From Trichormus sp. M33_DOE_039 (GTDB taxonomy: Bacteria; Cyanobacteriota; Cyanobacteriia; Cyanobacteriales; Nostocaceae): a stretch of 64,000 nt of DNA. Positions 38,779-46,511 of this stretch are shown one piece after another; the first letter of the stretch is position 1; every line of letters starts with the position of its first letter. The position numbers and the translations under genes are program-made. A model generated the notes under the pieces. The model did not search any database. It had not been told where the DNA came from and worked only from the letters and a program-made list of their open reading frames with translations. The DNA is taken from contig DVDT01000055.1 in the NCBI GenBank assembly GCA_015296085.1, forward strand, positions 34,021-98,020, read 5' to 3'.

Positions 38779-41484
38779 TTAAATTGCGGCATCTAGTTGC
38801 TGTTGATTGAGGTAGAAGTAATGTCCTTTTTTACGCATTAATTCTTCATGAGTTCCCTGTTCAATTAATACGCCCCGATCTAGAACTAAAATCAAGTCTG
38901 CGTTCCGCACGGTAGAAAGACGATGAGCAATTACTAATGTGGTTCTTCCGCGCAAAATTGTGTTTAAATTCCGTTGAATAATTCTTTCAGATTCTGCATC
39001 TAAATGGGAAGTAGCTTCATCTAAAATCAGTAGTTTTGGATTGCCTAATAAAGCTCTAGCGATCGCAATTCTTTGTCTTTGCCCTCCAGATAACATTCCT
39101 CCACCTTCACCAATTTGGGTTTCATATCCCAAGGGCAACTTTTTAATAAATTCATCAGCACCAGCTAGCCGCGCGGCTTCTATCACTTCTTCTAATGTGA
39201 TTCCTGGATGAGCTAGGCTGATGTTATCTCGAATTGTACCCCCGAAAAGAAAGGTATCTTGGTCAACAACTCCTACTTGTTGACGTAAGGAAGTTAGGGA
39301 AAGACTAGTGATATCTTGTCCATCAATTAATACTTTGCCATCAGTGGGAGTATATAAACCCAAAGCTAACTTAGAAATTGTAGTTTTCCCTGAACCACTC
39401 CGTCCAACTAAGGCAACCATTTGTCCTGGTTTCACTTCAAAAGTCAGATTTTCCAATACATTGATATCACTTTCTTGGTGATATCTGAATGTCACATGGT
39501 CAAAGCGAATATGTCCTTTAATTTCGGGTAAGCTTTGACGAGCTTGATTTTGTAAATCTTCTTCTGGTTCTGCATCTAAGACATCGTTAATGCGTTCAAC
39601 AGCAATTGTCACTTCCTGTAATTCGTTCCACAAAACTATCAATCTTTGAAAGGGTGTAATAATATTACCTAGCAGCATATTGAATGCTACTAGCTGCCCG
39701 ATAGTTAATTGATTATGAATTACTAAATATGCCCCAAACCAGAGTAGCGCAGTGTTGACTAATGCTTGAATAGAGTTACTCAAGATTTGCAGTCGATTAC
39801 TAATAACTCTGCCAGAAAAACTCGCTTTAATTTCTTTATTTAAATAATCTTCCCATTGCCAGCGTACTGTCTGTTCTACTGCTGTTGATTTTACGGTTCG
39901 CACACCGGAAAGTACTTCAATGAGATAACTGCTTTCATTAGCGTAGGCATTGAATATTTCTCTGGATATCCTACGTAAAAAAGGAGTAGCAATCAATGCT
40001 AGCAGAAAAAATGGTGGCACAATTACTAATACTAATAATGCCATTTTCCAACTGTACCAAAACATCAATCCTACATAAACAAAAACCGTGAGTAAATCTA
40101 GCAGAATAGATGAAGCTTCACCAGAAAGAAAGCGTTGAATTTTACGGTTTTCTTGAACGCGCGAGATGATATCCCCTACATAACGAGATTCAAAGAAGCT
40201 CAAGGGGAGACGGAGTGCATGGCGAATAAATGCCACAATTAAGGCTAAATCTAGTTTGTTTGCTGTGTGGTCTAAGAGGTATTGCCTTAACCCCGTCATG
40301 GCTACGCGAAATAAACTGAATATTAACAGTCCTAAACCGACAGCAAATAAAGTGAGTTCAGACCGTTGCACTACTACTCGGTCTAAAATTAATTGGGTGA
40401 ATAAGGGCGTAATTAATCCAAATATTTGGATAAATAAAGAAGTAATAAAAACCTCTAGCATGACTAAGCCATGAGGTTGAATTAATTCAAAGAATTGCCA
40501 AAATGGTGTTGTAGCTTCTTTTGTATCTTTTAGCAGGACTGTTGGTTGTAAAAGGAGTGTATAACCAGTCCAACCTGCTTTAAATTCTTGGTAGGTGAGG
40601 GAGCGTTGACCAATCCCTGGATCAGCGATAATGACGTGTTTGGGGGTGATTTCATAGACAACAATATAATGTTTGCCTTCCCAGTGCGCGATCGCAGGTA
40701 ATTTCTGTTGTGCTAATTGATCTAAACTAGCTTTAACTGGTCGTGTAGCAAAACCAATACTTTCGGCTGCTGCAGATAAACCACGTAAGGATGAGCCATT
40801 GCGGTCAACATTCGCAATATCTCGCAGACGATTCAGGCTAAAGCGTTTCCCCCAGTAACGGGACACCATCACTAAACAAGCCGCACCGCAGTCAGATGTG
40901 CTTTGTTGAGCGAAAAACGGATAACGGTGAGTGACTTTTTGTAAGAGATGTCCTACTCGCTGGGTAGGATGAGGAAAGTAAGCTTTGCTGATTTTTTTCG
41001 GCTTTGACTCTGTGACTGCTATTGATGGGGAATCAGTCTTGGTTTCTACTGTTTGGAAAGAGTTTTCTGATAGCCGATGACGCGTCTGTGCTGTTGCTAA
41101 TAAATGTTCTCTGATTTGGGGATATTGCTGCATCCAAGATGCAACAACCTCACCGGGAATGAAGCATAGTTGCAAATTGATACTCGCCCTTGCCCCATAA
41201 GGCTGAAATGTCTTTTCTGGAAACAGAGTAAATTCTCCAAATGATTCTCCACTTTCCAGAGTGGTGATTAATTCTCCAGCTTCATCTAGTAAGCGTACCT
41301 TACCAGCGATCGCAATATATATTCCAGCCTCAACATTCTCTCCTGTCCAAAACTTCCCGACTTTTGGGTTGAGGAATTTAAATTTTGGGTAGCAGCGTTG
41401 AAATTCTGCTGGTGGTAGAGAATAACCCAAAACAGTGTTCAAAAGTTCTAACGAAACCAAATGATCGGATAGTTGTTGCACCAT
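38779..41484 (-). CDS. C39-peptidase ABC exporter with cyclic-nucleotide-binding-like domain
   Basis: This 901-residue exporter should cleave double-glycine leaders and export the core. In order: a cNMP-binding-like domain (about 35-135), a C39 peptidase domain with catalytic Cys199 (QSTSDCGAACL), His272 (KHYIVV) and Asp288 (IADPG), a six-helix membrane domain (about 325-610) and an ABC ATPase. The ATPase has Walker A GRSGSGKTT, signature LSGGQRQR and Walker B LLILDEATSHLD. It is the SunT/HetC-like layout. The natural substrates are probably the double-glycine peptides on the facing strand at 31966-36250. Its ATG lies 107 bp inside the preceding gene (41378-42103), implying translational coupling. 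Confidence 0.93.
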   Translation of the reverse strand: MVQQLSDHLVSLELLNTVLGYSLPPAEFQRCYPKFKFLNPKVGKFWTGENVEAGIYIAIAGKVRLLDEAGELITTLESGESFGEFTLFPEKTFQPYGARASINLQLCFIPGEVVASWMQQYPQIREHLLATAQTRHRLSENSFQTVETKTDSPSIAVTESKPKKISKAYFPHPTQRVGHLLQKVTHRYPFFAQQSTSDCGAACLVMVSRYWGKRFSLNRLRDIANVDRNGSSLRGLSAAAESIGFATRPVKASLDQLAQQKLPAIAHWEGKHYIVVYEITPKHVIIADPGIGQRSLTYQEFKAGWTGYTLLLQPTVLLKDTKEATTPFWQFFELIQPHGLVMLEVFITSLFIQIFGLITPLFTQLILDRVVVQRSELTLFAVGLGLLIFSLFRVAMTGLRQYLLDHTANKLDLALIVAFIRHALRLPLSFFESRYVGDIISRVQENRKIQRFLSGEASSILLDLLTVFVYVGLMFWYSWKMALLVLVIVPPFFLLALIATPFLRRISREIFNAYANESSYLIEVLSGVRTVKSTAVEQTVRWQWEDYLNKEIKASFSGRVISNRLQILSNSIQALVNTALLWFGAYLVIHNQLTIGQLVAFNMLLGNIITPFQRLIVLWNELQEVTIAVERINDVLDAEPEEDLQNQARQSLPEIKGHIRFDHVTFRYHQESDINVLENLTFEVKPGQMVALVGRSGSGKTTISKLALGLYTPTDGKVLIDGQDITSLSLTSLRQQVGVVDQDTFLFGGTIRDNISLAHPGITLEEVIEAARLAGADEFIKKLPLGYETQIGEGGGMLSGGQRQRIAIARALLGNPKLLILDEATSHLDAESERIIQRNLNTILRGRTTLVIAHRLSTVRNADLILVLDRGVLIEQGTHEELMRKKGHYFYLNQQQLDAAI

Positions 41485-42103
41485 GAATTTCTGACTCCGT
41501 ACCTAATTTGGCTAAATTTATTGGCATCAATCCGTGATTTTCAGACAGTTCTTCGGATTTCAGGTCGTGAATCAATATGCTGGTATTATTAGGTGTTTGT
41601 GCTGTGTTGTTTGGGGCTTTATCGGTTTGCGGACGAGTCGATAATCCCATTTGTTTAAGGATTCTTTTAATATGGCGATCGCTAATTTCAATTCCTAATT
41701 CTTTCGCCAAATGTTTCTGCAAACAATTTGCTGTCCAGCGTCTAAATGAATAACCATAATCACGGGGACTATGGCTAATTAATTCTTGTAACCGCTCTAA
41801 ATATTGATCGTTAATTGCTTTGGGACGACCTATCGGACAATCTTGCCATTGATGTGCCATCCCAGTACGAGCTATGTGCATCCAATGTCTGGCTGTGGCT
41901 GGACAACAGCCCAAGTCTTGACAAATTGCAGTTTGAGATTTTCCTTGATCTGCTAACAGCATAATTTCAATACGCTGACGATAGGAAGCAGGTAAATCTT
42001 CTTGTAAACTTTTTTGCAATAACCTGCGTTGAAAGGACGTTAAAAATTTACCTGTGTAACTGGCTGCAATTTTTACTGGTCGGTTTAACGGAGATTGAGA
42101 CAT
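41378..42103 (-). CDS. Helix-turn-helix protein related to IS630 transposase N-termini
   Basis: This 241-residue protein carries two DNA-binding helix-turn-helix segments: LLADQGKSQTAICQDLGCCP (about 48-67), then the winged part with SPRDYGYSFRRWT and GIEISDRHIKRILKQMGLS (about 112-155). This is the N-terminal arrangement of IS630-family transposases. No DDE catalytic domain follows; residues after 156 are low-complexity (TDKAPNNTAQTPNNTS) and unstructured. It is therefore better read as a domesticated regulator than a transposase. It is the first gene of the exporter operon, and its last 36 codons overlap the ABC transporter gene in another frame. Confidence 0.7.
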   Translation of the reverse strand: MSQSPLNRPVKIAASYTGKFLTSFQRRLLQKSLQEDLPASYRQRIEIMLLADQGKSQTAICQDLGCCPATARHWMHIARTGMAHQWQDCPIGRPKAINDQYLERLQELISHSPRDYGYSFRRWTANCLQKHLAKELGIEISDRHIKRILKQMGLSTRPQTDKAPNNTAQTPNNTSILIHDLKSEELSENHGLMPINLAKLGTESEIHGATTIRSFGFVRTFEHCFGLFSTTSRISTLLPKI

Positions 42104-42201
42104 AATTTAGGTTACTTAACACACTAAACTTTGAGCATCCCAATTTGCTACTGTCACTTACAGTAAGAAACAGTCAAGCTTTTACAACTAAGAATTAGAC
42201 A

Positions 42202-42364
42202 TGACTTTTCACGGGATCTGGAAAACCCCTCTCCATAGCTTGCTTCCCGCAGGGTACCTCTCCCCTGCAAGGAGAGAGGCTTTAAATTTTCCCCCTTCCC
42301 TACTAGGGAAGGGGGTTAGGGGGTTAGGTTTCACGTTAACTTTTCAAAATAGCGTGAAAAGTCA
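42202..42364. mobile_element. MITE-like element with 12-bp inverted ends and 9-bp flanking duplication
   Basis: Perfect terminal inverted repeats TGACTTTTCACG (42202-42213) and CGTGAAAAGTCA (42353-42364) bound a 163-bp noncoding segment. It is filled with cyanobacterial palindromic repeats, including CCCTTCCCTACTAGGGAAGG followed by GGGTTAGGGGGTTAGG. AATTAGACA occurs directly before the left end (42193-42201) and two bases after the right end (42367-42375), as expected for a target duplication. No ORF. It lies between the exporter operon and the triple-repeat secreted gene. Confidence 0.7.
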
Positions 42365-42375
42365 GAAATTAGACA

Positions 42376-42701
42376 CAGAAAATTTCCAGCGAGATAAGTC
42401 TTTACATAATTAGACCTCGCATCATTATGTATTCCATATCTGTTGATGGGATACATCTAGTAAATGTTTTGGAAATTATTTACTTTTTTACTCAATTTAA
42501 AGATTTGTTCTCAAATTTTTTCAATTCAACATCTTTAGTAATATATTTTAAATTCAGTTTTTGTGTAGTAAATAAAAGGTTAAAAATAGACAAAAATTTA
42601 GTTAAGTAGTTAATTTATTTTTTATAATTCAGAATCTTAAAAGATAATTAATTTTATAGAATTTCTATCATTATAAGGTAGATAATCACAGCACAAATTA
42701 G
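42376..42701. other. AT-rich intergenic stretch, nothing coding
   Basis: This very AT-rich stretch has no recognisable gene. A 60-codon open frame at 42427-42609 encodes a Phe/Ile/Lys-rich product expected by chance in such DNA. I see no operator or RNA gene. Confidence 0.5.
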
Positions 42702-42734
42702 ACAACCTCAATTTCTTGAAAAAATTGAGGTTGT
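42702..42734 (-). terminator. Terminator of the triple-repeat secreted protein gene
   Basis: A perfect 13-bp stem ACAACCTCAATTT / AAATTGAGGTTGT with a 7-nt loop lies 12 bp past the stop codon of the minus-strand gene. Confidence 0.8.
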
Positions 42735-42745
42735 TTAATTTTGCC

Positions 42746-43711
42746 TTAAACTCTGGGGTCTAATATAACTTGTGAACCCGATTGATCAACGTTATAAGTC
42801 CATAACTGATTCCGTACTCTGACGGTTACTTCCCAACCATCAATGGGTCGATACTCCCTAGTGCAAATTTCGCCGAAACTAAACTCACAGAAGTTACTAA
42901 AAGTTTTTGGCGTGGCGTTGGTAATTTCTATTTGGCGTTGGGATAAGCCGGAACGTTGAATGGCATCATCAATAACATTACTAGCGATCGCTCCGGGTAA
43001 TGTATTATTTTCCGCAACAACGGCCTTGGGATCTAAGACAATACTCGAACCGTAGCGATCCACATGATAAGTCCATGATTGATTCTGCACCCTCACAACC
43101 ACCTCCCAACCTAAGATGGGTTTATATTGTTGTGGGCAAATTTCCCCAAAGCTGAATTCGCAGGAGTTACCGAAAGTTTTCGGCTTGGCTTGGGTAATGA
43201 CTAACTCTCGTCTGGGAATATTAGAACGTTTACTAGCATCACTCAGAACATTATTCGCGATCGCTTTGGGTAGTGTATTCCCTTCTACATTCACTTGAGG
43301 ATCTAAAAGGATTTGCGACCCAGATTGATTAACGTGATATTTCCAAGGCTGATTCCGCACCCTGACAATCACTTCCCAACCTTCAATGGGGCGATATTCC
43401 CTAGTACAAATCTCCCCAAAGTTAAATATACAAGGATTACCAAAGGTTTTGCGTGTGGACTGAGAAACTTGAATACGGCGAATTGCTACTCCTGAACGCT
43501 TTGATGCGTCCCGAATAATTGCATTGACAATATTTCGGGGTGGACGATTTTGGGAGCGTTGAGATAATTGTATTGGTTGTGGAATAGGAGCTGCGATCGC
43601 TATATTTTTGCTAACAACATCAAATCCTGAAGATAGCAGACTAGTTAAAGCCAAAGTTAAAATCCAGCTTCTATTCCCAACAACCCAAAATGAGTAATTC
43701 ATTAATTTCAT
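42746..43711 (-). CDS. Secreted protein with three tandem repeat domains
   Basis: This 321-residue exported protein has an N-terminal signal segment (about residues 14-40, ending IAIAAP). Three tandem domains of about 85 residues follow, centred near residues 100, 185 and 270. Each repeats the pattern DA..RS....R.I.I..A..KTF.N.C.F.FGEIC...Y.PI.GWEV.VRV.NQ.W.Y.V...GS.I.LDP. Each has two cysteines likely to form a disulfide. I do not recognise the family; the repeats look like small beta-rich binding modules in the periplasm. A terminator follows, and no neighbour suggests a pathway. Confidence 0.65.
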   Translation of the reverse strand: MKLMNYSFWVVGNRSWILTLALTSLLSSGFDVVSKNIAIAAPIPQPIQLSQRSQNRPPRNIVNAIIRDASKRSGVAIRRIQVSQSTRKTFGNPCIFNFGEICTREYRPIEGWEVIVRVRNQPWKYHVNQSGSQILLDPQVNVEGNTLPKAIANNVLSDASKRSNIPRRELVITQAKPKTFGNSCEFSFGEICPQQYKPILGWEVVVRVQNQSWTYHVDRYGSSIVLDPKAVVAENNTLPGAIASNVIDDAIQRSGLSQRQIEITNATPKTFSNFCEFSFGEICTREYRPIDGWEVTVRVRNQLWTYNVDQSGSQVILDPRV

Positions 43712-43913
43712 ATAACCTCCCGGCGAGGCTTGTACTTTATAGGATTGACGTAAACATCCTCAACAGGTCTATCAAGAACCGTTAAGAACTTCATAATATA
43801 TAGAAATCACTCATCACAATATGTTTTACGCAATCAGGAAAAGTAGTTTTTAGAGAGGCGATGAATCGCGTTTGAGCAGTTCAATCCCAAATCCCAAATC
43901 CCAAATCCAAAAA

Positions 43914-43938
43914 GCGGTTCAGTCATCTACTGAACCGC
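43914..43938 (-). terminator. Terminator of the first rbp gene
   Basis: A perfect 10-bp stem GCGGTTCAGT / ACTGAACCGC with a 5-nt loop, followed on the minus strand by TTTTT, 51 bp after the stop codon. Confidence 0.85.
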
Positions 43939-43988
43939 CAACTATGGGATGATTTATTTTTTTGTTAAAGGAGGAATTGACTCAAGAC

Positions 43989-44300
43989 TTAATACTGTCG
44001 TGAGTATCCACCGTTATTTCTTCCCCAACTACCACCGCCAGAGCGTGCGCCTTTATCCTCTTTTGGACGAGCTTTATTAACTTTCATAACACGACCCATC
44101 CATTCAGCACCATCCAGTGCTTGAATAGCCGCATCTTCAGCAGCCGATGTTTCCATTTCTACGAAACCAAAGCCACGAACGCGCCCAGTTTCCCTATCTG
44201 TAGGTAACTGAACGCGTGTAACTGCTCCGTACTCGGAAAATACTTTAGTTAGGTCGTCTTGAGTGACGTTGTAGGATAGGTTCCCTACGTAGATTGACAT
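43989..44300 (-). CDS. rbp: RRM RNA-binding protein with glycine-rich tail
   Basis: This 103-residue single-RRM protein has RNP2 (IYVGNL, residues 3-8) and RNP1 (RGFGFVEM) and a short C-terminal Gly/Ser/Arg/Tyr tail (GGGSWGRNNGGYSRQY). Cyanobacterial Rbp proteins bind U-rich RNA and rise in the cold; some direct mRNAs to membranes. I chose ATG 44300 because GGAGAG lies just upstream and the protein then begins MSIYVGNL as in relatives. The roughly 200 bp upstream is AT-rich and likely the long 5' untranslated region that regulates such genes. A paralogue is at 59658-59966. Confidence 0.92.
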   Translation of the reverse strand: MSIYVGNLSYNVTQDDLTKVFSEYGAVTRVQLPTDRETGRVRGFGFVEMETSAAEDAAIQALDGAEWMGRVMKVNKARPKEDKGARSGGGSWGRNNGGYSRQY

Positions 44301-44500
44301 GAAACTCTCCAGAATCCATTGATGCAATGCAGAGATGTCTATCCGGAGAGCAGCTTGAAATTATTACTAAAAACAAGATACGTTTCACCGAAATTAACTT
44401 CTCCACTCATATGTTAGCACAACTTTATGAATGGCAAAGTCTGTTTTGAAATATTTGTTTTAATGTATGGTAAAATACAAAACTTTTATATATCTATACA

Positions 44501-45595
44501 TTAAGTTTGCACAGCAAAATCTTCTGGATCAACGCCCCAATTCACCCAGCGAACAGCTTCCCGTGCTGAATTAGTATCAGGAGGAACACGCAAAACGTGA
44601 ATAGATCCCGTGCTAGGACAAGTCATTTTTAATAAACAAATTGGCTCGACATCAATAGCATTGTCAATCTGTAAAAGGGTATATTCTGACCAACTATCTA
44701 ATTCTCTTGCTTGTAATTCCTCACAGATACGAGCGTACCCAATACCCTGAATTAACACCCGACGTAATTCAGCGTTGTCTTGTGTTAACAACCATTGCGA
44801 TCGCCATTCCTTGGGGTGGACTTTACCATATTCTTCCGGCAAGGCGACACCGTGATGAAAATAGAGGCTGTATCCGTCGGCAAACTCAATAGCTGGTTCG
44901 CCTTCAGCGTGAAGACGATTCTGCTCATCGAAGCGAAGATGCAGAGGGCGATCGCATACAAAGCAATATTCTTCAAAAGGAAATATAATTATTCCTGCGC
45001 GCACTACCTGCTCTAAAAGCTGATAAATTTTCGGGTTATAGTAGCAATCACACTCCGAAATAAAGAAATCAAATAAAGCAGCAGTATAATACAAATCGAA
45101 TGAGGAAATAGCTTTGTGATCTACTCCCTTAGACCAAAGCTGCCAAACTAGTTCGGATTGATTCATACGCAGAATCATCTGCAATAAATTTAAATTATTT
45201 CCTGGTATTGAATCTAGTTGATCTTCTAAATTTTCTAAAGACTCTAAGTTAACTCTATTGTCTAATAAGATAGAGCCAACTGATATTAAGGACGTTTGTC
45301 TGCTAAATCCTCTTAGTTGATTTTCGATGTATTCTTCTATATCATCTGCAAAATTATTCTCTAGTCTTTTTTCTTTAGAACTGATTAACAAGATTTGATT
45401 AATAGCTGCAATAGGGTTATTAAGTAAAATAATTTTTGGTATTTTTTTACCTAAAAATGAGTATAAAACATCAACAATTTCTGATGCTGTGTTTTCAGAA
45501 ATTAATTCAGATGCCAGTAAGATTTTGCGCCATTTATCCAGATAAGATGGGATTAAAGCCTTTTGCTCAGGCGTTAACTTGTCAATCATATCCAC
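44501..45595 (-). CDS. DUF6745-family protein
   Basis: This 364-residue soluble protein has a variable helical N-terminal half. The conserved C-terminal half is typical of the DUF6745 family: EEYCFVCDRPLHLRFDEQNR, AIEFADGYSLYFHHGVALPE, AELRRVLIQGIGYARICEEL and a final CPSTGSIHVLRVPP followed by AVRWVNWGVDPEDF. The FVCDRP segment has a CxxC-less single Cys and no catalytic signature I recognise. Function unknown. The companion gene upstream (45740-46033) encodes a small beta-rich protein, and the two seem to form a pair, separated by a repeat-filled 144-bp gap. Confidence 0.7.
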   Translation of the reverse strand: MDMIDKLTPEQKALIPSYLDKWRKILLASELISENTASEIVDVLYSFLGKKIPKIILLNNPIAAINQILLISSKEKRLENNFADDIEEYIENQLRGFSRQTSLISVGSILLDNRVNLESLENLEDQLDSIPGNNLNLLQMILRMNQSELVWQLWSKGVDHKAISSFDLYYTAALFDFFISECDCYYNPKIYQLLEQVVRAGIIIFPFEEYCFVCDRPLHLRFDEQNRLHAEGEPAIEFADGYSLYFHHGVALPEEYGKVHPKEWRSQWLLTQDNAELRRVLIQGIGYARICEELQARELDSWSEYTLLQIDNAIDVEPICLLKMTCPSTGSIHVLRVPPDTNSAREAVRWVNWGVDPEDFAVQT

Positions 45596-45656
45596 TACCT
45601 TAAATTATCAAGCAAGTGTCGCAAATAATCATTAAATCTCTGCGCCACTCTGTCTT

Positions 45657-45696
45657 GAAAAGTTCTGATCGGAGGAAACCTCCGCTCAGACTTTTC
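45657..45696. repeat. Palindromic repeat inside another repeat
   Basis: A long imperfect hairpin, GAAAAGTTCTGA-tc-GGAGG-aaa-CCTCC-gc-TCAGACTTTTC, interrupts a common cyanobacterial CTCTGCG...TTAACCTCCGCGCTCC repeat between two minus-strand genes. Similar nesting is seen near 63.3 kb. Confidence 0.55.
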
Positions 45697-45739
45697 GCTG
45701 CGTTAACCTCCGCGCTCCTTGGCGTTTAGAAATAAATTA

Positions 45740-46033
45740 TCAATCAGCTACATAACGCCAACCTTCCGGCTCATATTCTCGCTGAATTTTCACCATCCAA
45801 TGACCTTGAGAAATTTTTATCGCGTGGTGTTCCTCATGAGAGAGCAAAGCCGTTTCGGAAATCACACGCAAATAGAGAGTACCATCTTTATTTAATAACT
45901 CTGCTTCACCCTCAGTGATACGATGCTTATGTCCTGTAACTTCGCCTGTTGCCAAAGTTAAGTGAGGTATCATTTCACCTGTAACTTCTGGTACGGGTAT
46001 TAAAATAACATCGCCTTGCCGCATTGGCTGCAT
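45740..46033 (-). CDS. Small conserved protein paired with DUF6745
   Basis: This 97-residue protein begins MQPMRQGDVILIPVP and contains ATGEVTGHKHRI, ALLSHEEHHAIKISQGHWMV and an aromatic end (QREYEPEGWRYVAD). It has a His-rich beta-barrel look, but I do not recognise a family. I chose ATG 46033; an in-frame ATG 11 codons earlier is possible. It is upstream of the DUF6745 gene on the same strand, suggesting a functional pair. Confidence 0.6.
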   Translation of the reverse strand: MQPMRQGDVILIPVPEVTGEMIPHLTLATGEVTGHKHRITEGEAELLNKDGTLYLRVISETALLSHEEHHAIKISQGHWMVKIQREYEPEGWRYVAD

Positions 46034-46511
46034 AGTTTTGTCCTTGGGGATAAGTACAAACCCCACTACGCTTTTTCTCTCAAATTTGATTTAATTCTGG
46101 CACAGGATGTTGGGATTGGGGACTGGGGATTGGGGATTGGGAATTTTAGATTTAATCCGATCTAAAATCCACGCATTGAAAGGCTGGTGACTGGGAAAAG
46201 TTCTATGCTTCTACCCCTACATCCCCACACCCTTAAACCCCTGCACCCCTAAACAAAGCGATCGCACAATTCAATTCGTGATGTATTTTGAAAACAGTAG
46301 TCGCCAATTATGCCTTTGATAAGTTAAAGATTAGAAATAGCTGAAGTAGGGAGTAGGGAGACGGGGGGATGGGGAGATGAAGAGAAAAACTATTTTTCTC
46401 AGTCCCTAGTCCCCAGTTCCCATTTCCCAGTCCCCTACCCTCTTGACATTTCGCTGAAATTACTTCAATTTGACTGTTTAGCTTCATAGCTATTTTTTTA
46501 TTGAAATTTCC
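46034..46511. repeat. Repeat-rich region upstream of topA
   Basis: About 480 bp made largely of short repeats: GGGGATTGGGGATTGGGAAT (near 46120-46145), an ACCCCTACATCCCCACACCC-type array (46206-46255) and AGTCCCTAGTCCCCAGTTCC (46400-46435), plus one HIP1 site. No gene is visible. The last 70 bp before topA are unique and should hold its promoter. Confidence 0.6.

Noticed and set aside
41378..42103. Insertion sequence of the IS630 family
   Set aside because: No DDE domain, no flanking inverted repeats with TA duplication, and overlap with the exporter gene; treated as a DNA-binding protein instead.
42427..42609. 60-codon open frame after the MITE
   Set aside because: Phe/Ile/Lys-rich product expected by chance in very AT-rich DNA; no ribosome-binding site.
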